From positions 1 to 64,000 of the forward strand of contig KV424046.1 of assembly GCA_001632435.1 (NCBI GenBank): DNA of 64,000 nucleotides, given 5' to 3'. Positions 34,574 to 45,831 of this stretch are shown piece after piece. The notes under the pieces are model-generated. The model was not told the DNA's origin. It did no database searches and saw nothing but the letters and a program-made list of their open reading frames with translations. The number at the start of each line of letters is the position of its first letter. Positions within the stretch are counted from its first letter, which is position 1. The DNA comes from Calocera cornea HHB12733. Taxonomy: Eukaryota > Basidiomycota > Dacrymycetes > Dacrymycetales > Dacrymycetaceae. Both the position numbers and the translations under genes were made by a program.

Positions 34574-37500
34574 ATGGCGACCCTCACCCAAACAGCCGCT
34601 CCGCCGCACCCCCAAATGCCCATCCCCGCACCCCCCGTCCCAGAAGGAAAATGGCCCCGCTCAGCCTCCCTCCCCCCGCCGCAATCCCCGTCCTCGTCCT
34701 CCTCCTCTGCACCCCGCCGGCAGAAGGACAGCGCCCTCATCGAGCCCGAAGAGGAGGGTGAGCAACCAGAGCCAGAGCTAGAGCCAGAGCCAGAGCCGCC
34801 GGTGAACCCCTTCCACCTGCTTTCCGAGAAAGTCGCAGCCTCACACTCGCCCCCACCGCACATCTACCGCGTCACCCACAACACCGTCGACATCCGCCCG
34901 GACGCCGCCTCCTCCCACGCCCACGCCCACCCGGGGATGCTCTCCGTCGCCGGCACCCGCGCCGGCGCAGGGGCCCATGAGCACAAGCACGAGCACGAGC
35001 ACGAGCACGAGCCGCTCACGACCAAGCTCGCGCACGGCGTGCAGAGCGTGCAGAGCAACCTCCAGCGCGCGGTGGACCACGTCGCCCACCCGCACCACGA
35101 GAGCGCCGCGCAGGCCATGTCCGCCGCGGGCGCCCCGGGAGAGCGGCAGACGACCGTCCAGGTCGACCCGATGCGGAGGAGCGTCTCGCTCTCCCCTGCG
35201 AGGGACCAGCCCGCCCCGCATCAGCACCAGCAACCCCAGCAACAGCAACCCCAGAGTCAAAGGCGGACGAAGGACCTCCCCCCCGCGCCCGCTGGCGCAC
35301 CGCCCAGCCCACCACCGAGCGAAGGCGCGGCGGGCGAGCAGTCGCTCGACGACGTGCCCGAGCTGGACGAACTCGAACTCGAACTCGACCAACAGCTGGA
35401 GGAAGACGCCCTGAGCCTCGGGAGTGTCCCACCCCTGTCCGCGCCGAGCTACGGCACCGCCAGCTCGCCGATGACAGAGAGCGCGCTCGCTACGCCCGCT
35501 GCGAGCGGGTTTGCACATGGCCCGCCCGGGGAGTATCAGCACCCCCTGCCGCCGTTGCCGCAGGAGGCGATGCGCACGCCGATGCCGACCCAGCACCAGC
35601 ACCAGCACCAGCACCAGCAGGCGTACTCCCCCCCCTCGCCCGTCACGCCCAAGCCCCGCTCGCCCCGGCAGCCAGAGCGCGCGCGCTCCGCCCCCGACCC
35701 GCAACCGCAGCTGCACACGCACACGCAGGCCCAAGCCCAGCTGCTCATCCCGCAGGACTACTTCTCCCGCTTGCCCGGCGAGAGGGACATCACCATCCCC
35801 TCGCCCACCACGGGCATGGGCCCGCTGCTCTCCGTCCCCCCCAGCCCCGGGCCGCTCCCGCACAAAGCGGCCAGCGTGCCCCTCACTACTTCCATATCGA
35901 CCCCAGCGCCGTTCCCGAGGATATTGAGGAACGACGAGCCCCTCGAGGACTCGCCCTCCTCCACCCCACCCCCGCTGCCGGTGCTGGGCGGTGCAGTGCC
36001 CATCAGCGCCTCACCGCCCAGTATGAGCGGCGACTACCTCAGCCCGGAGAGCGCGCTGCTCGCTGCCCCGCCCGCCGCCTCGCCGTCGGGCTCGGGCAGG
36101 ATGCCGAGGCGGAACACCACTGGTTCGCGGCCGTCGCGCGCGCTCCTGGCCGCGCACGCCGCGCACGTGTCGATGGGCGCCCCGCGCCCGCCCGGGTCGC
36201 CCACCTCCCCCAGCGCGCCCTCCGGCTCTGGCCCGGGCGCGCAGGAAGAGAACGGCCCGGCCGGCACACAGGCGCACGAGCACGAGCACGAGCACGAGCT
36301 GGACAGCGACATCCTCAAGATGCGGGACCGGATCGAGCGGGAGCGGCAGAGCCGGCGGGCGAAGCAGGCGCACGAGGCGGAGGAGGCCGCCCGCGAGCGC
36401 CAGGCCATGGCCCGCGTGGACCGCGACGAGGGCGGGCCGATGCTGCCGTACCCGTACCCTGCGCCGCCGGGGCAGGGGCTGCGCAGGACGACCACGCGGC
36501 CTGGGACGGCGCAGAGCGGGGGCGTCGGCGTCGGCATGGGTGTGGGTGGGAGCACGGGGCTGGGCCTGGGCCTGGGGAGCGGGAGCGGGGCAGGGGCCGA
36601 GGGCACCGGCGAGGAGGCCATCGTGGGCAACTTGATTGGCGAGAAACACCCAAACTATATCTTGATGTATAACATGCTCACGGGCATCCGCATCGGCGTG
36701 AGTCCTTTCTTGTTCTCTGCGGCTCTCCGGCTCTCCGGCCTTTCCGGCCTTGATGCGGACAGGATGGCTTGTGCAGACAGGATGGGACTGATGGTTGTTT
36801 GTTCTTTGGGACAGGTGTCGAGGACCCAGGCCAAGGTCAAGCGGCCGCTGACGGACGATGATTACAAGGCCAAGCACAAGTACTCGTTTGACATGTGCGT
36901 ATGCGGTGGTGAGGGACCGGTCGGGATGCAGGCTGACGCCCGGACAGTGTCGGGAACGAGCTGACGCCGTCGGCCAAGTACGACTTCAAGTTCAAGGACT
37001 ATGCGCCCTGGGTGTTCCGCGAGCTGCGGGAGGAGTGCTTCCACCTGGACCCGGCGGACTACCTGCTCTCGCTCACGGCCAAGTACATCCTGACCGAGCT
37101 CGGCTCGCCGGGCAAGTCCGGCTCCTTCTTCTACTTCTCCTCCGACTACCGCTTCATCATCAAGACGATCCACCACGCGGAGCACAAGTTCCTCCGCTCG
37201 ATCCTGAAGGACTACCACGAGCACGTCAAGACGAACCCGCACACGCTCCTCTCGCGCTTCTACGGCCTGCACCGCGTCAAGCTGCCCCGGGGCCGCAAGA
37301 TCCACTTTGTGATCATGAACAACCTCTTCCCGCCGCATCGCGACATCCACGAGACGTACGACCTCAAGGGGAGCACCGTCGGGCGCGAGCTGAGCGAGGA
37401 GAAGATCCGCCAGAACCCCCGCGCGGTCCAGAAGGACCTCAACTGGATCAACAACCACAAGCAGCTCGAGCTCGGCCCCGAGAAGCGCGCCCTGTTCATC

Positions 37501-38312
37501 GAGCAGATCCGCAGGGACACCGCCTTCCTCAAGCGCGCCAACGTCATGGACTACTCGCTCCTTGTCGGCATACACAATATGAAGAGGGGCAACAGGGACA
37601 ATGTCCGGAGGAATACGCTGCATGTTGTCCAGGTGAGCTCCCGGTCGGTGGGGATTGAGCGCGGGTGTGTGCTAAGCGTGTTTCGTAGCCCCATGACGGC
37701 CGCATACAACGCCGCAAGCCGTCGCAGATGAAAGGCCATCGTGACGGGGGTCCCTTCACCGCCGGAGCGATGCGCCGCGCCATCCGGCAATCCGAGCTCA
37801 AGCCCGTCGAGTCGCAGACGAACCTGGCCGAGGAGAACCTCTGGGACCGGCAAAACTTCATCTTCTACCAGGACGAGGGCGGGTACCGCGGGACGGACGA
37901 GTGCAACCAGCCGCTGCCCACGATCTACTACCTCGGCGTCATCGACATCCTCACGCCGTACACCGTGTTCAAGCAGGTCGAGAACGCGTGGAAGGGCCTG
38001 AGCGCGGACAGGCACAAGATCTCGCCCGTGCCGGCCGCAGAGTACGGAGAGCGCTTCTGGCGGTTCATGAACGCCGTCACGCGCGGCGGCGGCGGCGGGG
38101 AGAGCTTCAAGCCCGTGGAGAAGCACAAGACGCCCGCGCACCACGCCGACCCGCCGCCGCAGGAGAAATTCACCCTCGTCGACCACGGCGTCGTCGCGAA
38201 CGGGAACGGGGCGCCCAGCATGGTCAGCGCGAGCGCGCCCTCGGCGGCGGACATTGCGAACATGTCGGAGAAGCCGCTCCCGCCCCTGAACGGCAAGGAC
38301 AAGATCCAATAG
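34574..38312 (+). CDS. MSS4: Phosphatidylinositol-4-phosphate 5-kinase (Mss4-like)
   Basis: Makes PtdIns(4,5)P2 at the plasma membrane, controlling actin, endocytosis and wall signalling. The first exon (34574-36697) encodes 708 residues that are mostly disordered: Pro/Ser/Ala-rich with His-Glu tracts (about residues 136-147 and 567-575) and a His-Gln tract (about 338-350). It ends in the conserved kinase entry NLIGEKHPNYILMYNMLTGI. A 117 nt intron (36698-36814) and another near 36896-36947 follow. The PIPK domain then shows YDFKFKDYAPWVFRELREEC, KSGSFFYFSSDYRFIIKTI, the DLKGSTVGR motif, FLKRANVMDYSLLVGIHNM and YYLGVIDILTPYTVFKQVEN. After a further intron near 37632 the C-terminal lobe continues and ends NGKDKIQ. 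The start has no conserved context to confirm it. Confidence 0.93.
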
Positions 38313-38357
38313 TCCCAGTCCCTCCCCTCCTCTTTGGGCAGCATCAGCGCCCACGGA

Positions 38358-38385
38358 CACCTTGCACCTTGCACCTTGCACCTTG
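38358..38385 (+). repeat. CACCTTG x4 tandem repeat in MSS4 3' region
   Basis: Four exact heptamer copies about 45 bp past the MSS4 stop codon, so probably in the 3' UTR. No function is known. Confidence 0.85.
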
Positions 38386-39854
38386 CATTTCCCCTCTGAT
38401 CCAGCTACACGCAAAACAGCCTGTACACACCACACGCTCCTTCCATCCCCTTCCGTTGTCCATCGTCCACCCACGCAACATAACTAGAAAACCCCCCACA
38501 CTCCATATCTATACCCCCTTTCCCCCGCCCCGTCTTCCGCATCCTCCCCACCACGCCGTATATATCACCCCCGTGTCGAACGCGTTTCGCTCGAGGCGGC
38601 GCACCTGCCGGTCGTTTACAGTCTCCTTGTCTTGCTACGTTCCCGGCTCTCCTCTTGCTCTCAAATCAAACTCGGTACCTACTAGGGGTGGTGATTGTGA
38701 ATAGATGGATCGTGTAACAGTAACAGCATTCGCACACAGTCCATTAAGCGTTGTGTCAGGCGTCCCCGCGGTGGCGGAAGACTGATTCTTCCCCTCGCTA
38801 CGGTAGGTGGGAAGTGCATGGTCAAAATCCAATCCCGAATTCCGCTTCCGATACTCGAAACGCGACTTCCGAGGGTCCCGAGGCAACCAAAAGAGCATGC
38901 ATTTATGATATTCTGACGCACTATTCCTGCCTTTCCTGCCATTTCTCCTTACAAAACTCACATAGAAATAGGCCCATTGTAAGCCCAGTATTTGGATACA
39001 GTATGTCTACCCTTTTTATTAGTTGAATGTAGCATGTAGAATATTCGGAACTGGCGAAAATGTCTTTTGTGTACAACCAGGGCGGCTAACTGCTAATGTG
39101 CTGACATAATCTGTCACAAAGTGTTTCCGTGTTCCAACTCCGAAAAGGATTGCACCCGGGTATGGCGCAGAGAGACATGCCTTGTGCCCCTAACAAGCAA
39201 AAGCTAACATAAAATTTCCCAACTTATTTGTGCATAAAATCAGCTTTAGTCCTAGTTTCTCTTCTGATGGTTGTAAGCTCGAGAGTTGGTACCGGTCTGC
39301 AGCTTCTTGAAAGGATGAAAAAAGAGCTGAATTGACATAAATAGAGCTCCGACACTTTCTGTAAATGGGCTCAGGGATGCCGTGGGGCCCTCGGGGATGC
39401 GAGACGCGGAAATCAAAATGTGACTGTGTCCTTGCACTTCTCACTTGCCGTACCCTCGCGCGGTCTCAGGCTGGACCGTGACTTTGCCCGTGTCTCCCAT
39501 CCATCCGCTCCGACGTCGCTGCCGCGCCTCCCGACTCTGCCACCATCCGCCCGAGTCCCATCCGCGCTCCTCACCCCGCCGGTCTCGCACGCCTGCTCTG
39601 GCTGCGCACCGCCGTAGCCCATCCCACTCCGCTCCAACCCGGCCGCGCGGCAGCAAACGTCATAGTCCGTGAGCGGATTCGCCTCGCCTGGGCGCGCTAG
39701 GGACCACCGACACCTCCATCCGCTCGGTTGACCAGCTGAGGGTGGCCACAGTCATTTCGGGTCGGCGGCGGTCATATAGCTCAGCCTGGAGGGGGGTGGC
39801 CTGCACTCCCGCCGCTACTACTTGGTCCACCACCACCACCACGACTCCCGCACC
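38386..39854. other. Intergenic between MSS4 and YVH1
   Basis: About 1.5 kb with no supported gene. The middle part (38.7-39.4 kb) is clearly more AT-rich than the coding DNA on either side. Short frames carry no domain. The right end is the YVH1 promoter and leader, with CAC/CCA repeats just before the start. Confidence 0.45.
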
Positions 39855-42146
39855 ATGGCCCCCGTCGCCACCTCAACCCTCACCCTCACCCTCACCCCCA
39901 CCCCCGACGCCGACGCCGACTCAGACTCGGACAGCCCGATGCACCAGATCCTGCCCAACCTCTGGCTCGGCGACTACCGCGCGGCCATCTCCCCCGACCT
40001 CCTCGCCCAGCACGCCATCCGCTACGTCCTCTCCGCCCTCAGGTGGAAGCCCCAGGGCGTCCAGGGCGTCCAGTACCTCCACGTCGAGGTGGACGACACC
40101 CCCGATGGTGCGCTTTTCTCACACATCATGCACGCGAAACGCACCAGCGGCTCATCACCGGCATATCACAGCGGACCTCCTCGCCCACCTCCCCGCCTGT
40201 GTCCGCTTCATCGCAGACGCCCTCGCCGCCCAGCAAGCCGTCCTCGTCCACTGTCAAGCCGGCGTCTCCCGCAGCGCCACCATAGTCATCGCCTACCTCA
40301 TGTCGGCCCACCAGCTGCCCGCGGACGAAGCCCTCGCCCTCGTGCAGCAGGCACGGCCGCAGGCAAGCCCCAGCGAGACGTTCCTTGCCCAGCTCGGCCT
40401 GTGGCGGGAGGGCGGGTTCAAGGTCAGCCGGAGGCACAAGGCGACCCGCCGCTTCTACCTCGAGAGGACGGCGGAGGAGGTCATGAGTGCGTCCCCGTCT
40501 TCTACCGTGCGTCGCAAGGGTCGGGGGCCGGTGCTGATGTCTTCCCGTGCGTCCGTGTGCAGACGGCGACGGCTCCCCCGTCCCGCTAACGATGATGGCC
40601 TCCTGGCCGCTCACCCCGTCCTCCTCGACGCCCAGCACCCCGCTCACCGCGCCCAAGCGCCGCATAAGGTGCCACAAGTGCCGGCGCGAGCTCGCCACCC
40701 GCGAGCACATGCTGGACCACAACGTCGGCCCGCTCACCCAGCCTAACACACCGGGCGCAGCGAGCGACGGGGAGGGGAACCCCTGGGACCAGCAGCCGAG
40801 GACGAGCTTGTCAAGGCCCGGGAGCGGGCCGCCCAGCCGGCAGGGGAGCAGGCGCGGGTCCGCCGTACAGGGCGAGAAGCCCCTTGTGGCCCAGCTCAGC
40901 CTGGCTATGACCGCTGCGTCTGCTTCTGCTTCTGCTTCTGCTTCTCCCTCTGCTTCTGCTTCTGCGCCTGGTTCGGAGCCACAGGGCACCCCAGCCGGCC
41001 TGCCCCCGCGCCGCCGGTCGAGCGCCTCCTCCCCCCTCGCGCAGGAGCTCCCAGTGCCCAGCGAAGCGCTCGCAGCTGCCCCGCCCCTCAGCACACCTAC
41101 CATCCCGGAGGACGCGGTCGCGCCCTCCCTCTCCCCCCCGGGCCCCGCTGAGCTCAGGCCCGCGGTCAGGAAACCGAGCTTGAGGCGCAGCTTCGGCACC
41201 GTCCCGGAGGGGGTGCCGAGGATCAGTGCGCTGGCTATGACGAGCCTGCCCGGGGCTGCGGCTGCTTCCCCGACCCTCGGGCGAGGGGGCGGGGGGAAGG
41301 AGGAGCACGACTCGGCCGTGAGCGAGGACGATGATGACCCGCTCCCGCACCTGCCGCACCTGCGCTCGGCCACCACCAGCGCCAGCACCGGCCCCAGCAC
41401 CGGCCCGACCTCGTCCAGCTCGCCCTCGACGTCCACGTCCACCGGCGCCTCTGGAGCCCTCCTCAGCGGCTCGGCGATCAACGCCTTCCTCCCGCCCGCT
41501 CTGGCGGCGCTCCGCTCCGCCTCTGCCGCAGCTTCCCTGCCTACTGCGGGAGGAGGAGGAGGAGGAGGGGGAGGGGGGGCGGCGCAGGGCGGGCTGCCGC
41601 TACGGAAGAAGAGCTTCAGCCTCCAGATGTCGCGCATTGACGGGCTCTCCCCCGCCGGAGGCGCGGCGGAGGAAGCGCAAGGGACGGGCGTGGGCGTGCC
41701 TGTGGGCGTGGCGCGCGTCGCGGACAGGCAGCAGAGCTACTTCTCCCCGCCTATCCTGGCGAACCCGAACTGCTCGGGCTACTTCTTGGAGCCCGTACGT
41801 CCTGTTCTGCTGTTCCTTTGTTCTGCTTTCTTTCTTTCTCGTTCTCGTCTCGATGGTGTACTGTACCCATGCATTCGGAAGCTGACGCTGACGCCGCGCG
41901 CCAGATGAAATGGATGGACTTCCTCGAGCAGGGCGAGATGGGCGGGGCCATCCACTGCCCCAACAAGAAGTGCGGTGCCAAGCTGGGCAACTACGACTGG
42001 GCCGGCGTCCGGTGCGGCTGCAAGGAGTGGATCGTCCCCGTGCGTCGAGCACTTTTTCCTTCCACCCACGCTCCTTTCCCGCCCAGGCTGACATGTCGCG
42101 ACAGGGCTTCTGCATCCACAAGACAAAGGTGGACGAGGATCTCTAA
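39855..42146 (+). CDS. YVH1: Yvh1/DUSP12 dual-specificity phosphatase
   Basis: Yvh1 releases Mrt4 from pre-60S ribosomes through its zinc-binding domain; the phosphatase activity is largely separable from this. The start at 39855 (MAPVATSTLTLTLTPTPDAD) has the context CACCATGG. The phosphatase domain begins MHQILPNLWLGDYRAAI; after one intron it contains the signature HCQAGVSRSAT with the catalytic Cys and Arg, then VIAYLMSAHQLPADEAL. The zinc module is split: IRCHKCRRELATREHMLDH comes first, then about 350 low-complexity Ser/Ala/Pro residues, then NPNCSGYFLEP, MKWMDFLEQGEMGGAIHCPN, KKCGAKLGNYDWAGVRCGC and the end GFCIHKTKVDEDL. The extra linker makes it much longer than yeast Yvh1 (about 360 residues). 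Introns near 40107, 40484, 41795 and 42039 are supported. Confidence 0.92.
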
Positions 42147-42802
42147 GCGATGGCTCGCAACGCTGCGGGGAGGAAGCATCGACGACCACCAGCGACGCAT
42201 CAATGCGGCGCGAAACCAGTAATACGTCGGCGGACCCGCCAGGACACTCCTTTCATCCTTGCATTTTCCCCTCTTGTCTCGCATCTGTACAGCACCAACG
42301 TTTACACACACGCCTGCCCTTGCTCCCCCTACCCCTGGCTATCGCCATCGCAAGCCTTGTTGCACCTCTGTGGTACCTTAATCATCTGATTCCTCATCAT
42401 GAGACCGATCTCACCACACTACTTACTACCATCCGCGAGCCCCACGCGTTCGCCTATGCGTCCCTGTTCCTGTTCCTGGTCCTGTTCCGACAATTCCTAT
42501 ATTAGCTAGATCATGTACTAGTACAGTGGGGTGGTTGTACAGGTTGAATGGACCGGAGGACGATGGACACAGAACAACAGCTGAGATTGCCTAGATGCGC
42601 GTGCGGGGCTATGATAAAGTGCATGATAAGGATACATAGGACATAAAAGTGTCAATGGATCATCTGTGATCAGCGGGCCGAACCCCCACGACGCAGTTAA
42701 CGTCGGCGACTGTCGTCGACTCGGTCTGGCGTTCGCTGCCTGGGCGCTCTGATGCTCTCAGCCAGATCGAATCGTCAAAAGGAACGATCGCTTAGAGTGC
42801 AG
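42147..42802. other. Convergent intergenic region YVH1/SPT8
   Basis: Between the stop codons of YVH1 (+) and SPT8 (-). No gene, repeat or RNA signal recognised; presumably both 3' UTRs. Confidence 0.45.
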
Positions 42803-45193
42803 CTACCGGATCGGCGTAACCTCGTGCACCAGCACCGTCCGTGAGCTGTCGCCGAGGTTGAATCCCCTATCACCACTGGCCGTAATCATGAATTTTGACG
42901 TGGCGTCAATCACTGCAATGAGATGATCAGTTGAGGCTCGTGAGACATGGAGAGGAGACGCACGGATCGAGGAGATGATCCCATCGTGGTGCCCCGCGAT
43001 GATCTTGAACTGCACGCCCGCTCTCCGGTTCAGCGGGTTAGCTTCAGGCTCGAAAGCGGTACGGACGTTCCATAGCCGGATGTTATCTTTCGATGCCCTG
43101 TCCTCAGGTCAGCGTTGTTTTCACTCCCAGGACACAGGGCACGTACGTCACGATGTGGTCGCCATCTGGGAAAGCAGCGACACAAGAGACCGGGCCGGAA
43201 TCGTCCGGGTTTCGTATTGTCTGCAGCACTCTCGGAGTGCCCGTCGTAGATCTACGACCAAGCACGCGGAGATCCCACATGTCGACAGACTGGTTTCTGC
43301 GGCCAGCGTAGATGTATCGCCCGTCGGGCGACCAGCATGCGGATATACACCACTTCGGCGTTCGCTCGTGCATCTCAAGCCTGCCAACAGACCCTTGGAC
43401 TCTTGTGTCCCAGAGCAGAACCTGTCCATCGACAGAAGCGGTCATCAGAACGTTTTCTGAGAAGCTCGAGTATGTTGCTGGTCCGAGCAGTGGAACGGTC
43501 GCTGCAGTCGACTGCGTGGCGACTTGCGGCTGAACATTGGTGAAGAATCGCGCGGTTGTTGGCAGATCCGTAGCGTCCTCGTCCGAGGAGTCGTCACCTG
43601 CCTGACCTCTACCGTGCCCGTTCACCATCGCGTTGTTGCGGCCATTGACCATACCGTTGACCATAGGCTGGGGTTGTATAGGTTGGGCAGGGGTAGGAGG
43701 CGGTTGGGTCCCGGGTGGTTGATGGTCAGGGTCGGGCTCGGCATCGGCATCGGCATCGGCATCCGAGTTGTCGTCCATCTCTGCATCAAATAGAGGATCA
43801 AAGTCGTTATCCTCTCCATTCGCATCAGCTGCAGCCCCGACAGGTGGGACACCTCCTTGGGCATTGGACAGTGTTCCATTTACTGCTGCTCCGGTGCCGT
43901 TCACTCGGGCTACCGCCTCAGGTCCATCCTTCGGAGGCTCCTCTGCTGGTGTCAGCGCTGCAATACCACCGTTTTGCTGCGGCAGTCCGGCCGGAATCTC
44001 CTCCTCTTCCGTCGGACTGCTGCCTGGCGAGCTGACAGAGCTCGCTCCTTCTGGCCGCAGAGCTACAACTGTCATCTGACTGCCTTGCTGTCGACCTTCT
44101 TCCTGTCGTCGTCGCTGGAATGGGCGAATGATTTGGCCGGTATTCAAGTCCCATTGCTGAGCAATGTCAGTAATGGTTGGTGATCCGGAGCACTTGGTCA
44201 CTCACAAAAGTTTGGTGGTCCCACCCTCCACTGAAGAATGACTTCTCGTCATGTGACATAGCGAGGCAGGATACCGGGCTGTTCAAGTGACCCTTGAAGA
44301 CATGATGTATGTTACCCGGATCATGCCGTATGCTGAACAGGTTGACATGACCATTCGTTGTACCGGACAGGCCCCAGAGTGCGTCCATCTGGCAGATGAG
44401 GGAGTGTACAGGAAGAGCCTGTTTCTCCGCCCCGTCCGAGGACGAGTTCATCCACCACGACCGCATCACACCGCCTTTGGTGATGCCTTCTCCCAAGCCA
44501 CAGTACTGCCGCTGCTGCGAGGTGAGGAGGCTGTCGCCGTTCACCCCGGCGAAGAAGTCGTAGTCGCGTACGAAGCCGTCGTCCGAGCCAGTGAGAAGGT
44601 GCGTGAGGCACAAGGACCCTGCGAGGCAGTTCGTGTGCGTCCTTTCTGGATGGGGGAGGGCGCATATCGGGTCGATAGCGTAGGAGCGATGCGGAACATC
44701 GGCGGTGAAGAATAGTGAGCGGCGTTGCTGCTCTGCGGGGGTTGGTTCTTGCGGCGCTTTTGGGATACCTGTGGCTCTATCAGCTCGAGCTTCGGATATA
44801 ACGCTAAGTGGTGTACGCACCATCGTTATCGTCATCCTCCCCGTCGGCATCCTCCATATCGGCATCGCTCTGGTCCTCATCCTCTTCATAGTCGTCGTCC
44901 CCCTCAGCGTCCTCGTCGTCCTCGTCACCTTCCCCAGGCTCCTCCAACGACTTCGCGAGATTCAGAGCGTCCTTCTCATCCTCATCCTCTGCCTCTGCAT
45001 CTTCATCATCATCATCGTCCTCATCGTCCTCATCGTCGTCGTCGTCATCATCATCATCGTCATCCTCCGCGTCCATGTCCGCCTGCTCCTCGTTCTCCTC
45101 GTCCGGCAGCTGCTCGATGTCGTCATCCTGCTCCTCCATCTCATCGCTGTCGTCGCTCCCTCCTGGGCTCCCGTACTTTAGAAAGTCATCCAT
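42803..45193 (-). CDS. SPT8: SAGA complex subunit Spt8 (WD40)
   Basis: Spt8 is the SAGA subunit that contacts TBP and helps deliver it to promoters. The start at 45193 is MDDFLKYGSPGGSDDSDEME, followed by an extremely acidic N-terminus of about 120 residues that includes a long Asp run. WD40 repeats then appear: YAIDPICALPHPERTHTNCL, LTGSDDGFVRDYDFFAGVNG, MDALWGLSGTTNGHVNLFSI, HLNSPVSCLAMSHDEKSFFS and GGWDHQTFQWDLNTGQIIRP. The last of these is characteristic of Spt8. A disordered, Gly/Asn/Asp-rich insertion of about 200 residues interrupts the propeller. It resumes at VLMTASVDGQVLLWDTRVQG and YIYAGRRNQSVDMWDLRVLG, and ends with ITASGDRGFNLGDSSRTVLV and HEVTPIR. Introns are short and phase-consistent. 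Confidence 0.9.
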
Positions 45194-45831
45194 CCCTCTT
45201 CAGGGATGAATCACAGCAATGCAGTGTAGTGTCTGATTCTTCCGCGAGCGCGGGCTTGTCGAGGGTATGGCGCGGGACCGCGCCAGCCGTGGAGTGCGGT
45301 GAAATTGTACACAACTCGCTTTTGGTGTTCGTTTACTTCTTTGCTTTTCCACCTGAATGCCCATATTTAGAACCTCAAGGTCACCTGCGGAACCCCAATT
45401 GGGCTTACCACACGTCGCCCCACTTCACGGACGCGTACACATCCCGTGCGGTTGTGGATGTACGCGAGCTTGGTTTGTGGCTTTCTTGTCGGGTTCTGGG
45501 GGTAGATTGAGGATCCCGAGCTAGTCCCAAGGAGTCCAGATAGCAATAAGCAATAAAGAGAGACTGTGAAAGGCGCGTATGCCGTCGTTGCCACTTCTCG
45601 AACGAGCGGGTAAAGTGGCGAGGCTGAGGCAGCCACTCACTTCGCGCTGATTGTTTCCGCGGGAAGCGTCCCTAGGTCCCTGAGGCTCGCGTGGCTCCGA
45701 GCAAACCGTCATGACCGGCCGAGGCCGCCCGTTGCAAGCGGACCACCAAATCTTCGGTAGAGTCATCACCTGTCAGGTTTCTCCGTTTCTCTTAACCAGC
45801 TCTCGATACCAAATAACTGCCGGTCAACGAT
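45194..45831. promoter_or_regulatory. Divergent promoter region SPT8/CUE3
   Basis: A 638 bp gap between head-to-head genes, so it must hold both promoters. No strong TATA box is seen on either strand. Open frames across it have no domain. Confidence 0.4.

Noticed and set aside
34841..36877. Long minus-strand open frames (340 and 288 codons)
   Set aside because: Antisense to the disordered first exon of MSS4; Arg/Gly/Val-rich and explained by GC bias.
40126..41637. 503-codon open frame on the minus strand
   Set aside because: It lies antisense to YVH1 in very GC-rich, low-complexity DNA; its product is Arg/Pro/Ala-rich without a domain, while the plus strand has clear Yvh1 motifs.
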